A stretch of 64,000 bases of DNA from Reticulascus tulasneorum (lineage: Eukaryota; Ascomycota; Sordariomycetes; Glomerellales; Reticulascaceae), in assembly GCA_001557505.1 (NCBI GenBank), contig LSAX01000009.1, positions 434,001-498,000 on the forward strand, written 5' to 3'. Position numbers and translations under genes: made by a program. Below, piece by piece: positions 46,890 to 60,475 of the stretch; the stretch's first letter is position 1; every line of letters starts with the position of its first letter. Below the pieces are notes generated by a model. That model worked only from the letters and a program-made list of their open reading frames with translations. It did no database searches and was not told the DNA's origin.

Positions 46890-48043
46890 CGGAGACGAGT
46901 GAGGGTTTCGGTGGGACGAAGACCACGGGGAATGTGATTTCATGAGAGCAACGGAGTCTGGAAGGAAGGCGTAAAAAGACGCCTCTTTCGTGTCATGGTA
47001 TTCAGATCGGATCGGTTCAGCTGCGGTCACATTGATGATACGACATAGCATTAGTTTTAATAAAACACATTACGACACTCAATCCCTGGTCCTACTTGTT
47101 TGAGGTGATAAGGCGATATCGTTCATACTTTTGGCTTTATGAGGATTGTTGGGGTATATGGTTGGGCATCGAGGGCCAGGTAGGCACTGGTACGCGGGAG
47201 AATTGCCTGCGCGATATTCAGCAGGCGCCAACAGCTCCCGTCTGCATAAGTCCCTGCGAGGCGGTAAGTCTTCATCGAACCACAGCATGAACCAGACCAC
47301 GAACACGGTAATCCCCAAAACAGCCCTTGTCTCATCCTTGAGCATGTCGGAGTCCAATGTTTGCCGGCCTTCAATTTCCCACGTCCTCGTTTACGAATCC
47401 ATGATATCTATATTCGTGGATTGAAACCCGAGGGGGGGACTGATTCTTGGGTCTTTACAATCAGAAGAAAAGGATACCCAAGGACGTATGTGCATACGGG
47501 AAGCAACACGATCTTTCGCGGATTTACGCTGGGAGGTTAGCACCAATATTCTCAAGTTGGGAGAACAATACGAATGGAATTTGTCGCCATCAAAATAACT
47601 TCCCGCTGGACCCTTGGAACGTATGCCGATGCGGTATAGATTGACTTGCCCTCGCGCATCCTCAACTCCAATCAGTGGCGTCCAGGTTGGGGGAGACTTA
47701 TGGGAGCCAGCTCGGGATAGCCAAGACGTAGCAATCAAAGTCACTCTGGCCTGAGGTCGTGTGGTCCGTTGTGGGCATGCAGTGACTGATGATCCGTCTT
47801 CCCAGAAAACGTTTGCTTTCTCAGACCGACAAAATCAGAGCATCACGACAGCTCAGCTGTAGTCGAACACAATATCCAACACCGTCACGTAGAATGCCTT
47901 TGTTTGAATGCTGCGTTTATTTCCTAGCACGAACATACATGCCATGCAGGCCGCAGCTCAGAATCATCGCAGAAACCATCCCGATGCATTCCCGTCCCGG
48001 ATATGAGAGCAAGTACCAGCAGACCAAAATACGAAACCCGCTT
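46890..48043. other. Intergenic region with unsupported frames
   Basis: Two minus-strand frames, 47744-47391 and 47357-47079, lie here. The second starts with ATG and contains one hydrophobic segment (VLGITVFVVWFMLWF), so a small membrane protein is conceivable. Neither has family features or a clear promoter. The part next to 48044 is the eL32 3' untranslated region. Confidence 0.3.
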
Positions 48044-48718
48044 TTACACCTCCACAGTGACCTTCGCCTTGGGGTTCGTGACCTTGACGCTTAATTGCTT
48101 AGCTCGGGCAATGATATCGATTCGCTTTCGTGCAGAGACGTTGTGGGCGATCCTATTATTCCAGTCAGTCCTCATGGTCTTCCTCGATTCTCTTTTGCAT
48201 CCTTGGAGGCGTGAATAGACATACTCTGCGGCGTAGGTTCGGTGGTGCATCAGCAAGAGTTCAACGTCCCTGGTGTTGCTGACGAGGAATGCCTTGTGGC
48301 CGGATGGGATCATGTCCCGAGTCTTCTTATTGGAGCCGAAACCGATCTGTATTCGCGAAATCCCACATCAGTAAGCTGTCCCACAAACCGATACTCTAGC
48401 ATCCGGGCCTCCATGTCCCATTTGCTCCAGCTCTCCGGGATGGTGATTGACGTACCGATGGCATAACCATCTGTCCCTTGAACCGTCTTCGCACTCTGTT
48501 GTCGATACCCTTTGGCTTTCTCCATGATCGGCCAACGCGCATAAACCGATCGGCCTGATGTCGGTTGAAGAGCTTCGTGCCTGTTCAGTTGCTGGTCAGC
48601 GGCCACTCCTCCAAATGATTCTCATCTTGAATTTCGCTGGTCAAGGCGGGGCGCAATTGGGTTGAGGTTTGCACATACGCTTCTTCACGATGGGAACGTG
48701 CTTCTTTGAGGAAACCAT
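48044..48718 (-). CDS. rpl32: 60S ribosomal protein eL32
   Basis: Structural protein of the large cytosolic ribosomal subunit. Exons (minus) are 48718-48679, 48580-48456, 48346-48225 and 48152-48044, giving exactly 131 residues, the normal length. The first exon gives [13 protein letters not shown]; the next joins [17 protein letters not shown] and [18 protein letters not shown]. Exon 3 carries [22 protein letters not shown] and exon 4 ends [19 protein letters not shown]. All introns (98, 109 and 72 bp) fall between conserved blocks, and every joint restores the family sequence. A few positions differ from the most conserved forms (Arg-Asp-Met before the Ile-Pro-Ser-Gly-His block, and Leu-Phe-Asn in place of Pro-Phe-Lys near the N-terminus), which I take as normal divergence. 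Several introns in a short ribosomal-protein gene is usual in filamentous fungi. Confidence 0.97.
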
Positions 48719-49500
48719 CTATTTAATGTCAGTATAGCCGTACAGGTCTCGGGGTCGAGGATGGTGTGGTGAATCGTACCTTGACGGCAGTTATTCCTGG
48801 GTCTGATGGGTGATCAAATCTTCGTCTTCGAAAACGCAGGCGAAATTTTTGAGGTTCTCTATTTTCGGCAAGTTGGTGGGTTGAGTTAGGGTTGTCACGT
48901 GCATCTGAAATCTCGAGGTTTTGTCTAGCCAATCACCGTGCAGCTGCCAAAGAGTGGCGTCTCCACCAATTACATCAGCAGCTACAGATTATTGTACACC
49001 GACCCTCACCAAAGCTAGAATCTTCACGTGATAGTCACCGAGGAGTTACTGGAGGGTGCCCTGGTCAAATTGACCAAATAATATAGTTGTCTTCGATGAT
49101 TAAGTACAAGGTTGGGATATGCAATGTTCTGAGGGGAAAGATTCTGGCGCAGGGCCGCGTTTTTGAGTTATACGCTTGGGGAAAGATCCTCTTGCCTTCG
49201 AGCAACTTCATGAGATCTGGCAGTGAATGGAGAGAAGTGATTCACGAAGCCCGTCATTACGAGTCGCGAAGCAGCAAACTTGAAGAGTGAAGCCATCAGA
49301 TAGAATCTATAAACATAATCATGCGTCTGTCCACCAAAGGGAGTTTTCGTTCATGAGCGGTTGTGCTAAAAACACAAACTCCCCCCGAATCCATATCTAT
49401 GTCCACCCATTCATCTGGGAGTCATATATCTCACGGGCGTCCTGGCACCAAGCCTCGCTTCTATCATTTATTCAACTTCGAATAAGACCAATCTCATGGA
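48719..49500. other. Intergenic: eL32 promoter and DnaJ 3' side
   Basis: Contains the eL32 promoter on the minus strand and the 3' untranslated region of the DnaJ gene. No convincing coding frame. Confidence 0.4.
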
Positions 49501-50963
49501 CTACTGCGGTTGGCATTGAGGTTGTCCATCCTCCTCCTCCAAGTCCTCCCAATCGTTCCCGAACCTCGGGTCACCCTGCTGAGCACCCATCTAAAGAACA
49601 AGTTAGAAACGACTTGTAGGCGTGGCAAGTTTGCAAACATACCTGATCGAGATCAACATCATCTTCGTATTCCACTTCGTCAACCTCTTCAACCTGGATT
49701 GGCGGTTCTGGTGGAGGGAGCAACTTGGCCAAGGCCTCGTGATCCTTATCAGCCGTCAACCAATCGTCTTCGGGGAATTCGACCTTGACAATCAAGTACA
49801 AGTCGCCCTTGGTCTCCCCGCGCTTCACAGGCATTCCCTCTCCGGGAATCTTCAACACCTCACCGGGGCGAAGGATCTTTCCTCGAGGTCTGTTGATGTG
49901 AATGCCACGGCCATCCAGATGCTTCAGGATGACGCGAGAGAATCCACTTAAGGATTCCGCTAGAGTGATGGTCATCTCTGCTGACAGATCATTCCCAATG
50001 CGAGTAAAGTCATCGTGCGGTTCCTCAACAACGGTGAAGACAATGTCTCCGGGTTCTTGGTCGGGGAGTTGATCCGCTTCTCCCTCAAGCACGATCCTCT
50101 CTCCTTGCATTGCGCCTCTCGGAATGTAGATCTCCAGGACCTTGTTCTCGGATGTGGTCCTCTTGCCCTTGCACTTCTTGCAACGATCCTTCTCCTTGTA
50201 GTAGTTGCCCGATCCCTGACAGTGATCGCAGATGACCGTCTCTTGTCTCACCAGGGGACCGATCTGTCGGAAAGTCTCCACCACGCCGTTCCCCTTACAC
50301 CGGTCGCAAGTCTGGGGCTTGATGTTGGGCTTGGCGCCGCTCCCTTTGCAAGTCGAACAGACAACTTGTTTATTGGCTGAGAACTTGACCGTCTTGCCCT
50401 TGTACAGCTCTTCCAAGGTCACCTTGTACTCTTGTTCTTCGTCTGGCCCTCTTCGCGGTCTTCTCGGACCACCACGGCCTCCAGGGCCTCCAGGACCGCC
50501 GGGACCCATGCCGAAGCCAAACATTTGTGACAAAATGTCGTTCAAGTCTACTTCGGGGCCACCTGGTCCGCCTCTCGAGGGGTCAAAGGCTGCCATGCCG
50601 TGGGTATCGTAAAGATGTCGCTTCTCTTCATCGCGAAGGATTTCGTAGGCTTGCGTTGCAGCCTTGAACTTGGCTTCGGACTCTTCTCTCTTGTCCTCCG
50701 AAACTTTGTCTGGGTGATGCTGGAGGGCGGCCTGGATGATGGTCAGTCAGTAGTGATTCGGCATGAGATAGGGGTCCAATCCCCGCTGACCTTTCTGTAT
50801 GCCTTTTTGATTTGATCCGGTGTTGCAGTCTTATCGATTCCGAGCAATTCTATACTTCCATCAGCGAAGGGCTTCACTCAACGAGGCAGCCTTACTTACC
50901 ATATAGGTCGGTATCCTCCTGTCCAGAAGGACTGGGACCCGAGCTTGGTCCACTGCCGTCCAT
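49501..50963 (-). CDS. Class I DnaJ (Hsp40) co-chaperone, Ydj1/Xdj1 type
   Basis: J-domain co-chaperone stimulating Hsp70 ATPase and delivering clients, likely cytosolic. Exons (minus) are 50963-50900, 50849-50791, 50731-49643 and 49590-49501, giving 433 residues. The J domain begins at LYELLGIDKTATPDQIKKAYRK and holds the essential HPD tripeptide (LQHHPDK), which is completed by the second intron joint. A Gly/Pro-rich linker with GPGGPGG repeats follows. The zinc-binding region has CxxCxGxG repeats (CSTCKGSG, CDRCKGNG, CDHCQGSG, CKKCKGKR), then come the two substrate-binding beta domains. The last exon ends in CQPQ, a possible CaaX farnesylation box as in Ydj1-type proteins, although its Pro is unusual. 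Whether this is the Ydj1 or the Xdj1 orthologue I cannot decide; the extra N-terminal tail and acidic C-terminal stretch lean towards Xdj1. Confidence 0.93.
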
Positions 50964-51772
50964 GTTTAAGAATCAGTTGCCAGGGAACTTTTTGCGATTG
51001 AATAGAGTAAGGTGGGATGTGGAGATTGTCGGAAAATCTTTCGAGATACTTGCAGTTTGGATGTTGGCGGGGTTGTTACTGAGCAAAACTTTGAGTGCAG
51101 GTTTGGCCTAGGTGCGCAAGTCTAGGTCCTACCTAGCGTTGCAGTGGAGGGCCTTTGGGGCGATTTTTGGGATACCAGCGGATCTACTAGGTAGTAAATT
51201 CCCGTTTGTTCCGAAGGCGAAAGAACTAAAAAGTGGTCTTCGGAATGTTCAAGAAATCTCCCCAAAAACTCATCAAAACAGCTGGAATCACATGAAAGGT
51301 TGAGAAAGATGTCTCGGTCGCTGAAGTTTGCCCAGATGTGTTGGTGCCCATCCAACTCTCCTCTTGGAGGCATGTAATGCCCACGACTTTTTTACCATGT
51401 TCTTTATCGACCATCGGGAAAGGCGCTAACATCTCACCCGGAATTCGATATGCAGCAGCGACTCCGTCCTTCGTACACCGCCTGGTAGGGCTGGGCCTCA
51501 ACAGAGTCAGCCAACCATAACCTGGGTATATGCCGTATTCGAGTTCGTCAGCAAATCCTCCTCGACCAATCTCTTGAACAGACAGCATTACCGAATGGGC
51601 AACTTCATCAAGCTCTGGATATGCATCTTTACCATCACTGCGGTACTCGACGGTTTTTCTTCAGGCGCATGACTTATGTGCAATTGTGCGATGAAGAAAC
51701 CAAGCCATCCCATTACAATATATTCCATGTGTCATCTTCCTAAGTGTCCCATATAACAGAATCTACATCGCA
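50964..51772. other. Intergenic with one protein-like minus-strand frame
   Basis: Between the DnaJ start and the HET gene stop. A minus-strand frame from about 51660 (TGA just upstream) to 51226 reads like real protein (AYPELDEVAHSVMLSVQE, then GRGGFADELEYGIYPGYG). An acceptor-like CAG precedes it, so it could be a terminal exon. No family recognised and no first exon found. Confidence 0.3.
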
Positions 51773-54161
51773 TCAGACCAGAGTAACCTCTTCCAAACGA
51801 GTCTCATCCCATGCCCTGCCATGCATTAGCCCGTTTACGCAAGCAGGACCGATGACTCTATGTTTCGGCGTCGCATCTCCAGTTTTCCTCAGTAAAAGGG
51901 GCACTGGAACCCCTGCAACAAGAGCAACCAGATCCCCTTTTGCAGCGTACGCTGGTCCTGAACCAGCATTGTCGTCAGTTGTAAGGAATAAAATTCTCTC
52001 ATCTGCCAGCTTGTTCATGCAGTCGATCAGATACCAGAGTACCGCCGGATCATCGTTTGCCAGTTCGACGAGTGCTTGCTGAATCAAATCACGGGTGTCG
52101 TGTTGCCCGTTGTGAAGTGTCTCTACAATAGGCATGAGAAAGCTCCATAGGTCACCTTGCAGCGGTTCTGCGTCTCGGCTCAAGTCGATCTGGTGTAGGA
52201 CTTCATATGATGCGGAAGCATATGTGCCTGACAATGTCGATGGCATGGGCCTCGCAAGCATGGTGGATATCCAGTGGCTAAAAGCTGTAATGGACGGGAT
52301 CAGAGTTGCGAGGGACGTCGAGTATTCGAGATCGATGAGATTCTTGTCGATTTGGTGGAAATTCTGCGTGGTGTAGACCACAGAACCACACCAGTGAACT
52401 CGGACTGTCAGCTCGGTGCCACTCATCCTTACATATGGCGATGGACTCCGGGCTACGTTCGGGCCTTCTCCTCCATCTAGGTACTTTTTGAGCCATGGTC
52501 TCCTAGGAGCACTTGCCCAGTCCGGAGTCCATGATGGCACATCGTTAAGCTCTGGATTTCCAGCGTCTACAATCAAATTGATCATTGATGGACGCCAGCT
52601 CAAGAGGCAGGAGAACAAGTCGTGGCAGCTCTGGCCTCTTGAGTTTTGATAATCTATCGGGTTCAGTCGGATCCCGAAAGTCTGGATGACACCGTAGAAG
52701 GCGTATGGTTTCTCCTTTGGCATAGTGACCTCTCGATCTCTGAGAGCATGAACGAGGCTCTTCAGAAGAGTTTCTTGGGGATTTTCCTTGAACCCCTTTG
52801 CTCCTGGCGCCTGCAAGAGAATTGGTGTCCAAGAGCCAATCTGAGCGCAGACGCTCACCAGCCAGATGACAATGGAGCCAGCCAGGAGGACTGTCATGGT
52901 GCTGACGTTGCCGTCTTTCGGAGGCACTACAACTGATAGCAGGATGGCGAGCGGCAGAGTAACAAACACAATTGCCGAAATTGTGGATGCTATGAAGCAG
53001 AAAACCAATCTGTTGGTTAAGATTCTTAGGAAACGTCGGGTCGCTAACTGCGGCTCGTTTTCCCTCATCGTGACAGTTTGTGGCAAAGCCGCTTCCACAT
53101 TATCTTGCTTCCTATTCCGATGCAAAGGCCGCTCTATGTTGAGCCACAAATGGACCATGGCATCCAGTTCAGAGACGTCTCGGGGGAGCTCCAAGGGATC
53201 CTCAACAGTCCCAGGGAATCGAATGGGCTCCTTCAAGTAGTTCAAGCCGCACACAAGTTTGTCCCATGACAAGTGCTGGTTCCCGCAGACCAGGATAGGA
53301 TTGCGGTTTAAAATGAATTCTTGAAATGTCCAAGCTCGTGAAAACCAGGGGCGATCCAGAAGGTCTTTGAAATCAGACGCTCGCCATTGGCGCCGTATGC
53401 CCCGAGCTAGGTAGAAGTGTACTAATGCATAAGTCAACGGTGCAACTTTACATAAGGCACTTGTTTGTAGCCATACGATAGAAGGTCCGGTACACATATA
53501 TGCTGAAAAGCTTCCCAAGCAACACAAGACTACTAGTCGGTGTAGCGTCCAAGGAAGAGTAGGTACCAGGCCTAATGAGAAATGATGAAGGTTTGGAGAG
53601 GCACTCCAACGCATTGTTGGAGCTTGCTGTCTCTCGGCCCAGCCAAATATAAACTGACTGTGCCCAGGTGAAGATGTCTCCCATCAGAGAAATCTGTGCA
53701 CTCTTCTCTTTGTGGTCATCTTGATTAATACAAATCGAGTCTACCCAGATGCAAATGGCACCGAGTTTCTTCCTAAGGTGTATCAGAGCATCGTGGCAGT
53801 TGTTCGTGATGCGGATGTCATAGCCATCGCATGATATAGTCCGCGCAAGGCTGTACGGACCACATACGTAGGAGAGCGCGACAAACTTGTGGCTATCACT
53901 CAGTGAGACAACCTTAAGGCTGCCACTTAGCGGCAGTGCATCATCTCTTTTAAGTGAGAATCGTGAGCCGCCGTCAAGTTGAAGAACTCGAATAGACCGA
54001 GATTTCTCGGGTACCGGGAGACGATGATAGAGCTGCTGAGAAGAGCACTGGTGGATGATTGGACGGACATCATCATCAATATGAATGCTCTGCAGCTCCA
54101 CAGGCGTATTCGAGGCACTCCTCGCCGGTTTCGTGCCTTTGGGCCTTCGAGGATGGCTCAT
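51773..54161 (-). CDS. HET-domain protein with membrane segments
   Basis: Heterokaryon-incompatibility-family protein. In fungi such proteins trigger cell death after fusion of unlike individuals, but many have no tested function. Exons (minus) are 54161-53477 and 53421-51773, joined by a 55-bp intron with GTATGG donor and TTAG acceptor, giving 777 residues. The HET domain occupies about residues 90-270. It shows FVALSYVCG (the usual SYxWG with Cys in place of Trp), the IWVDSICINQDD signature, the later IFTWAQSVYIWLG block and RPWFSRAWTFQEF. After it come two strongly hydrophobic segments (around LVFCFIASTISAIVFVTLP and MTVLLAGSIVIWLVSV) that should span a membrane, then a long C-terminal region with a conserved-looking PSWTPDWA element. 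The protein ends EEVTLV. It has no NACHT or repeat domain. The trigger and partner are unknown. Confidence 0.85.
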
Positions 54162-56643
<2,482 letters not shown>

Positions 56644-57305
56644 TCGGACGGCGATGTAAAACAGACCCACACACGTGCGATTGTATAAAACAAAACTCTG
56701 GTAGCAGTTGTAAGATGGAGGCATGAAGCGATAGATTCATAGACTAAAACTATCAAACCCACTCCCCAAGAGTCACGCAAGACTCTGTCTTCGCGGTATC
56801 CAATCATTCCCTGGATCCAACCTTTCCTACGGTTTTGTCTAAAACCAAGGCGCGTTTCAGCGACTGGTACCTACACCATCCCATCTTTGCCCGCATCCTT
56901 CCGCCCAACTCCACTTTGCAAAACACACACGAGAACATACAACCGGAAACAAAAGGAAAAGAATCCATGATTAGAACAATTCTCTGATGATGGGACACCA
57001 TGGATATGTGTGCTGATTACGGAAACGACAACCATGGGTTTCTTCGCCGGTGCTCCGTTTTCTAAAGACGCAATGCAGGATATCGATATAGATGAACAGA
57101 TGCAAAAAATGTATGATGTGATCGCGGCCGTGGGCGCCATTGAGCCAGCTCGGTTTGGCTCTCTTCCCCCTTCTCGTCTGCCCCGGTGTTTCGGAGCATC
57201 AAGAACATAGATGAGTAGATAGTATAGAACAACAAGAGGGGCGAGGTGTGGGTGTCTTGGTTCATCATTACGTCGTAGCTGTAGCTTGTGTTTGGGTATA
57301 TTTGT
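56644..57305. other. Intergenic region between convergent genes
   Basis: Contains the 3' untranslated regions of mtGluRS and NoxR, which converge here. No coding feature is supported. Confidence 0.5.
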
Positions 57306-59175
57306 CTAAACTTCTTGAATCCAGATCTGAAACGCCAGTCAGTGATCGTGTTCAAAAGGGGTAGGAATGCAAACAAAGGGGGGAACTCACCTCCATCTTG
57401 CCGATCTCCTGCCTTGTCCTCCTCGCTTGGCTCTTGACGGTCATCATGACCATTTCAAGGTCATCCTGGTCGCCCATGGTGATCATGTCACCGTTGGGCA
57501 TGTCGTCGTCGCGGACCTTGATCTTGAATCTTCTTCGCAGACCAAACTTATCTCGGATGCGGTCCACCAAGTCGGGGAACTCGACAGCGGCACCGACCAT
57601 GATATATCTCACGTCGTCGGAATGCACCTTGACACGGACCTTGCGGATGTCTGGTCTTCTCGACGCACCTCGCGAGGACATGGAGTTGGTACCAGGACGA
57701 CGACTGTTGGAGACCATTTCGAACTCGCCTTCATCGAAGGACCCGTCATCGTAGTCACTGCCCTCTTCCTCTTCCTCGATGTACCGTTGGTTACTCCGCC
57801 GGCCATTTTGTCGGCTGGATCTCGAGTTGGCACCACCTTGAGAGTACATGTCGTACAGCTCGTCTGGGTAGGCATCCTCTTCCTCCTCGTCGCCCCGTCG
57901 TCCCCGAGCATTGTTATCGCGCCGCGAGTATCCTCGCTGCGGTGTTGCAGAGGCGGATCTGGTAGGCTTGGCGCGGTCGTTTGGGCTTCCGGCTTTCTCG
58001 AATCGATCGTTCGGTTTCGCTTTGTCGATGTTCAGCTTGCTCAGCATCGGCTTGGTGCCAGCGCGGACGGAAGCACCTCGGCTCATACCCCCTCCGTTCG
58101 GCTTGTCGTTCTCTGGCGGTGGCGTCGGCGGGAAGACGTTTCGTCCGGCGGTGGGCGGCTCGCTCTGCTGCCTGCGGCTCTGTAGGCCGGGCTTGACGAG
58201 GTTCGTGGCTGCGAAGGAGATGTTGTCGGCGGGTCGGTCGTCTTTGATGTCAGTTTTGCCGGCCTGTAAACCAAGATATTGATTAGCAAACTGGTTCCCG
58301 TAGTATATTGGTACGGGAATCGATTTGCTCACATTCTTGATCTCTGAGCCAGCAAAACCAGTGAAGGCATTGGCGCGGTCTGATGCGGCAACTAGTCTTG
58401 CCTTACCAAGGTAGTCCTTGGTCTTCAGGTTGCGCACCTTTGCCTCGTTCGGCCTGTAGACGACACCCACTGGGATGGAGAAGACAGTATAACCCTAGAA
58501 CCACAGTTAGATCATATCTTGAGATTAAGGAGCGAGCATACCTCTGCTTCTTCCCGGATTGCCTCGTCAATGACATTGTGATCCTCGACGACCTTCTCTT
58601 TCACTGCGTAGTTTAGATCTTGCAAACCTGCATCCTTCTGTTGCAAGTAGATGTAGCACAAGCCACGATTGAACAGGACCTCGCAAGAGTAAAGCTTGAA
58701 CAGCAGGCCCAATTGTGCGTAGTCAATCATGGTGTTGCCTCTGAGATAGAGCAGCGTATCGTTGAAGTTCGCCAAAGCCTCCTCAAAATCACCAAGCAAG
58801 AAATTCGAGACACCCTGTTGGAAATATGCGACTGCGAGGTACTGATCGAGCCGGATCGCTCTTTGGTAGCACTCGACCTGAATTGGCTGTTAGCTTGCGG
58901 GCGTGCCAGCGGATGCCGCATACACTTACAGCTTTCTCGTGCTCTCCTAATGTGGCATGGATGACACCCATGTTGAAGAGAATCTTGGAGGTATCCGAGA
59001 CCTTCTCAAACTCTCCGAGGGCTTCCTCGAATTCATTGTTGTCGTACCGCCCCAGGGCGGTAACCCACGTCTCTATTTCCTGTGTGCCAATTCCAAGTCA
59101 GCAATCGGGGTCTCCTCCAAAGCAACGCCTACCCAAAGGGCCACAAGTTTAAAAACGTACCTGTTTCAACGACAT
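57306..59175 (-). CDS. noxR: NADPH oxidase regulator NoxR (p67phox-like)
   Basis: Activator of fungal NADPH oxidases NoxA/NoxB. The TPR half binds active Rac and the PB1 domain binds Cdc24-type exchange factors, controlling localised superoxide production, hyphal fusion, development and infection structures. Exons (minus) are 59175-59161, 59079-58930, 58877-58542, 58494-58333, 58263-57391 and 57326-57306, giving 518 residues. The first exon is only 15 bases (MSLKQ) and the last encodes just six residues plus stop. The TPR repeats (ILFNMGVIHATLGEHEKAV, LAVAYFQQGVSNFLLGDFEEAL, VLFNRGLCYIYLQQKDAGL) occupy about residues 20-150. An activation-domain-like segment follows (GYTVFSIPVGVVYRP), then a disordered Arg/Asp/Glu/Pro-rich middle with PPTPPP. 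The C-terminal PB1 domain starts at RVKVHSDDVRYIMVG and includes the acidic MGDQDDLEMV. All intron joints restore family sequence. Confidence 0.94.
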
Positions 59176-59921
59176 TTCGTCTCCAGGCGAAAGTCAGGAG
59201 ATTGTTGCTGTTGAATCTCCAGAGCAATTGAACTGGTGGACAGTTCTGCGACTTTGAAGTTCTGTTGATGGTTTGGTTGCAGAATAATGGCGGAACACGA
59301 GAGGAACCAGAATTGGGCGGTGGCGGTTAGAGGGCACCAGTGCTTATTTAGATGGCAGGATGCCGGCCGTGCGGGTGCTGGCGCGCCACTGGAAAAGCGG
59401 CGGTTGGAAATTTCCCCGCTTCGCTTGCGTGCTGCTTATTCGGTGGGCGCTGAAGTGGGAAATCGAGGCTTGTGACGGGAAGAGATCCTGTGATGCACAC
59501 AAGACGCTCCTGTTTTGGATCTTGATTTCCTGGCCTCTTGAATCCTTCCGAGTCTCTTTTGCCTTTTGGTGCAGGATGAAGAGAGAGCAAGTGGCCACCA
59601 GTAGGACAAGTGCTTCGAGGATACAGAGGTATGTTGTGCTTTTTTGGAAAGGAATCCGGTTCCTGGGGGATCCAGCGGGTGATATGTATGTAAGACGCAC
59701 ACACCCAAGAGCTAAAAGATCCGAATGCAGTCAAGAGCAGAAGCTAGAAGAGACAGAGATACCAAGGGTTGGTACTACTGCAGGATGCAGAATGCAGAAT
59801 GAGAGTCCACGGCGCTTTGTTCGAATCGGGCGTAAATTAGGTGATATTGGTTCGGTCGGTAGTATTGCGGATTTGTCGAGCTAAGTCAGAAAGGACTGAA
59901 TCGCGAAGTGATGGAGGGAAC

Positions 59922-59946
59922 GAGCAGAGCAGAGCAGAGCAGAGCA
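59922..59946. repeat. AGAGC pentamer repeat
   Basis: About five tandem AGAGC/GCAGA units in intergenic DNA upstream of NoxR. Confidence 0.85.
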
Positions 59947-60455
59947 GGTCGGGGTGGGAAGAGCAGGTGAAGAAAAGTGATTGAAAAGATGCTCTTGCAT
60001 GGAAAAGAATGAGAATGAGTGGATGGAGGGACGAAAAGCCAGCGCCTAGAGAAAGGAGGGTTGGGTTGGATTGGATTGGAAGAAAAAGAGTGTGAGAGGG
60101 GAGAGAGAATTAACCATGGATGTATGGATGGACGGACGGCTCGTCTTTGTGGGCCGGCCCTGCCTTGTCTCGCCTTGCCTTGTCTTGTCTTGAAGGGTAC
60201 ATCTGTCTGTACATACCTTACGTATATCATGCACGGCCGCTCACAGTGATTGATCTTCCCACTGGATCTTTCTGGCGAGAAACGCTAAAATCGATGCCCG
60301 TGCTTTTGGCTGCTTGCTTCGTATCTAAGTTACTTGGCTTGGCTTTCTGGCTCTGCTTTGCGTTGCTTTTGCTTGCTCGCCCACTTCACTTGCAGAACAA
60401 GCCCCCCCCCTTCAAGGGGAGACAAGGGGGTGTGCGTCCAGGTCGACGACCCTCG

Positions 60456-60475
60456 GTCTCTCTCTCTCTCTCTCT
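60456..60475. repeat. CT dinucleotide microsatellite
   Basis: About ten CT units between intergenic G-rich patches. Confidence 0.85.

Noticed and set aside
47079..47744. Two minus-strand frames, one with a hydrophobic segment
   Set aside because: No recognisable family, no clear start context for the longer one, and weak codon bias. Recorded only as intergenic content.
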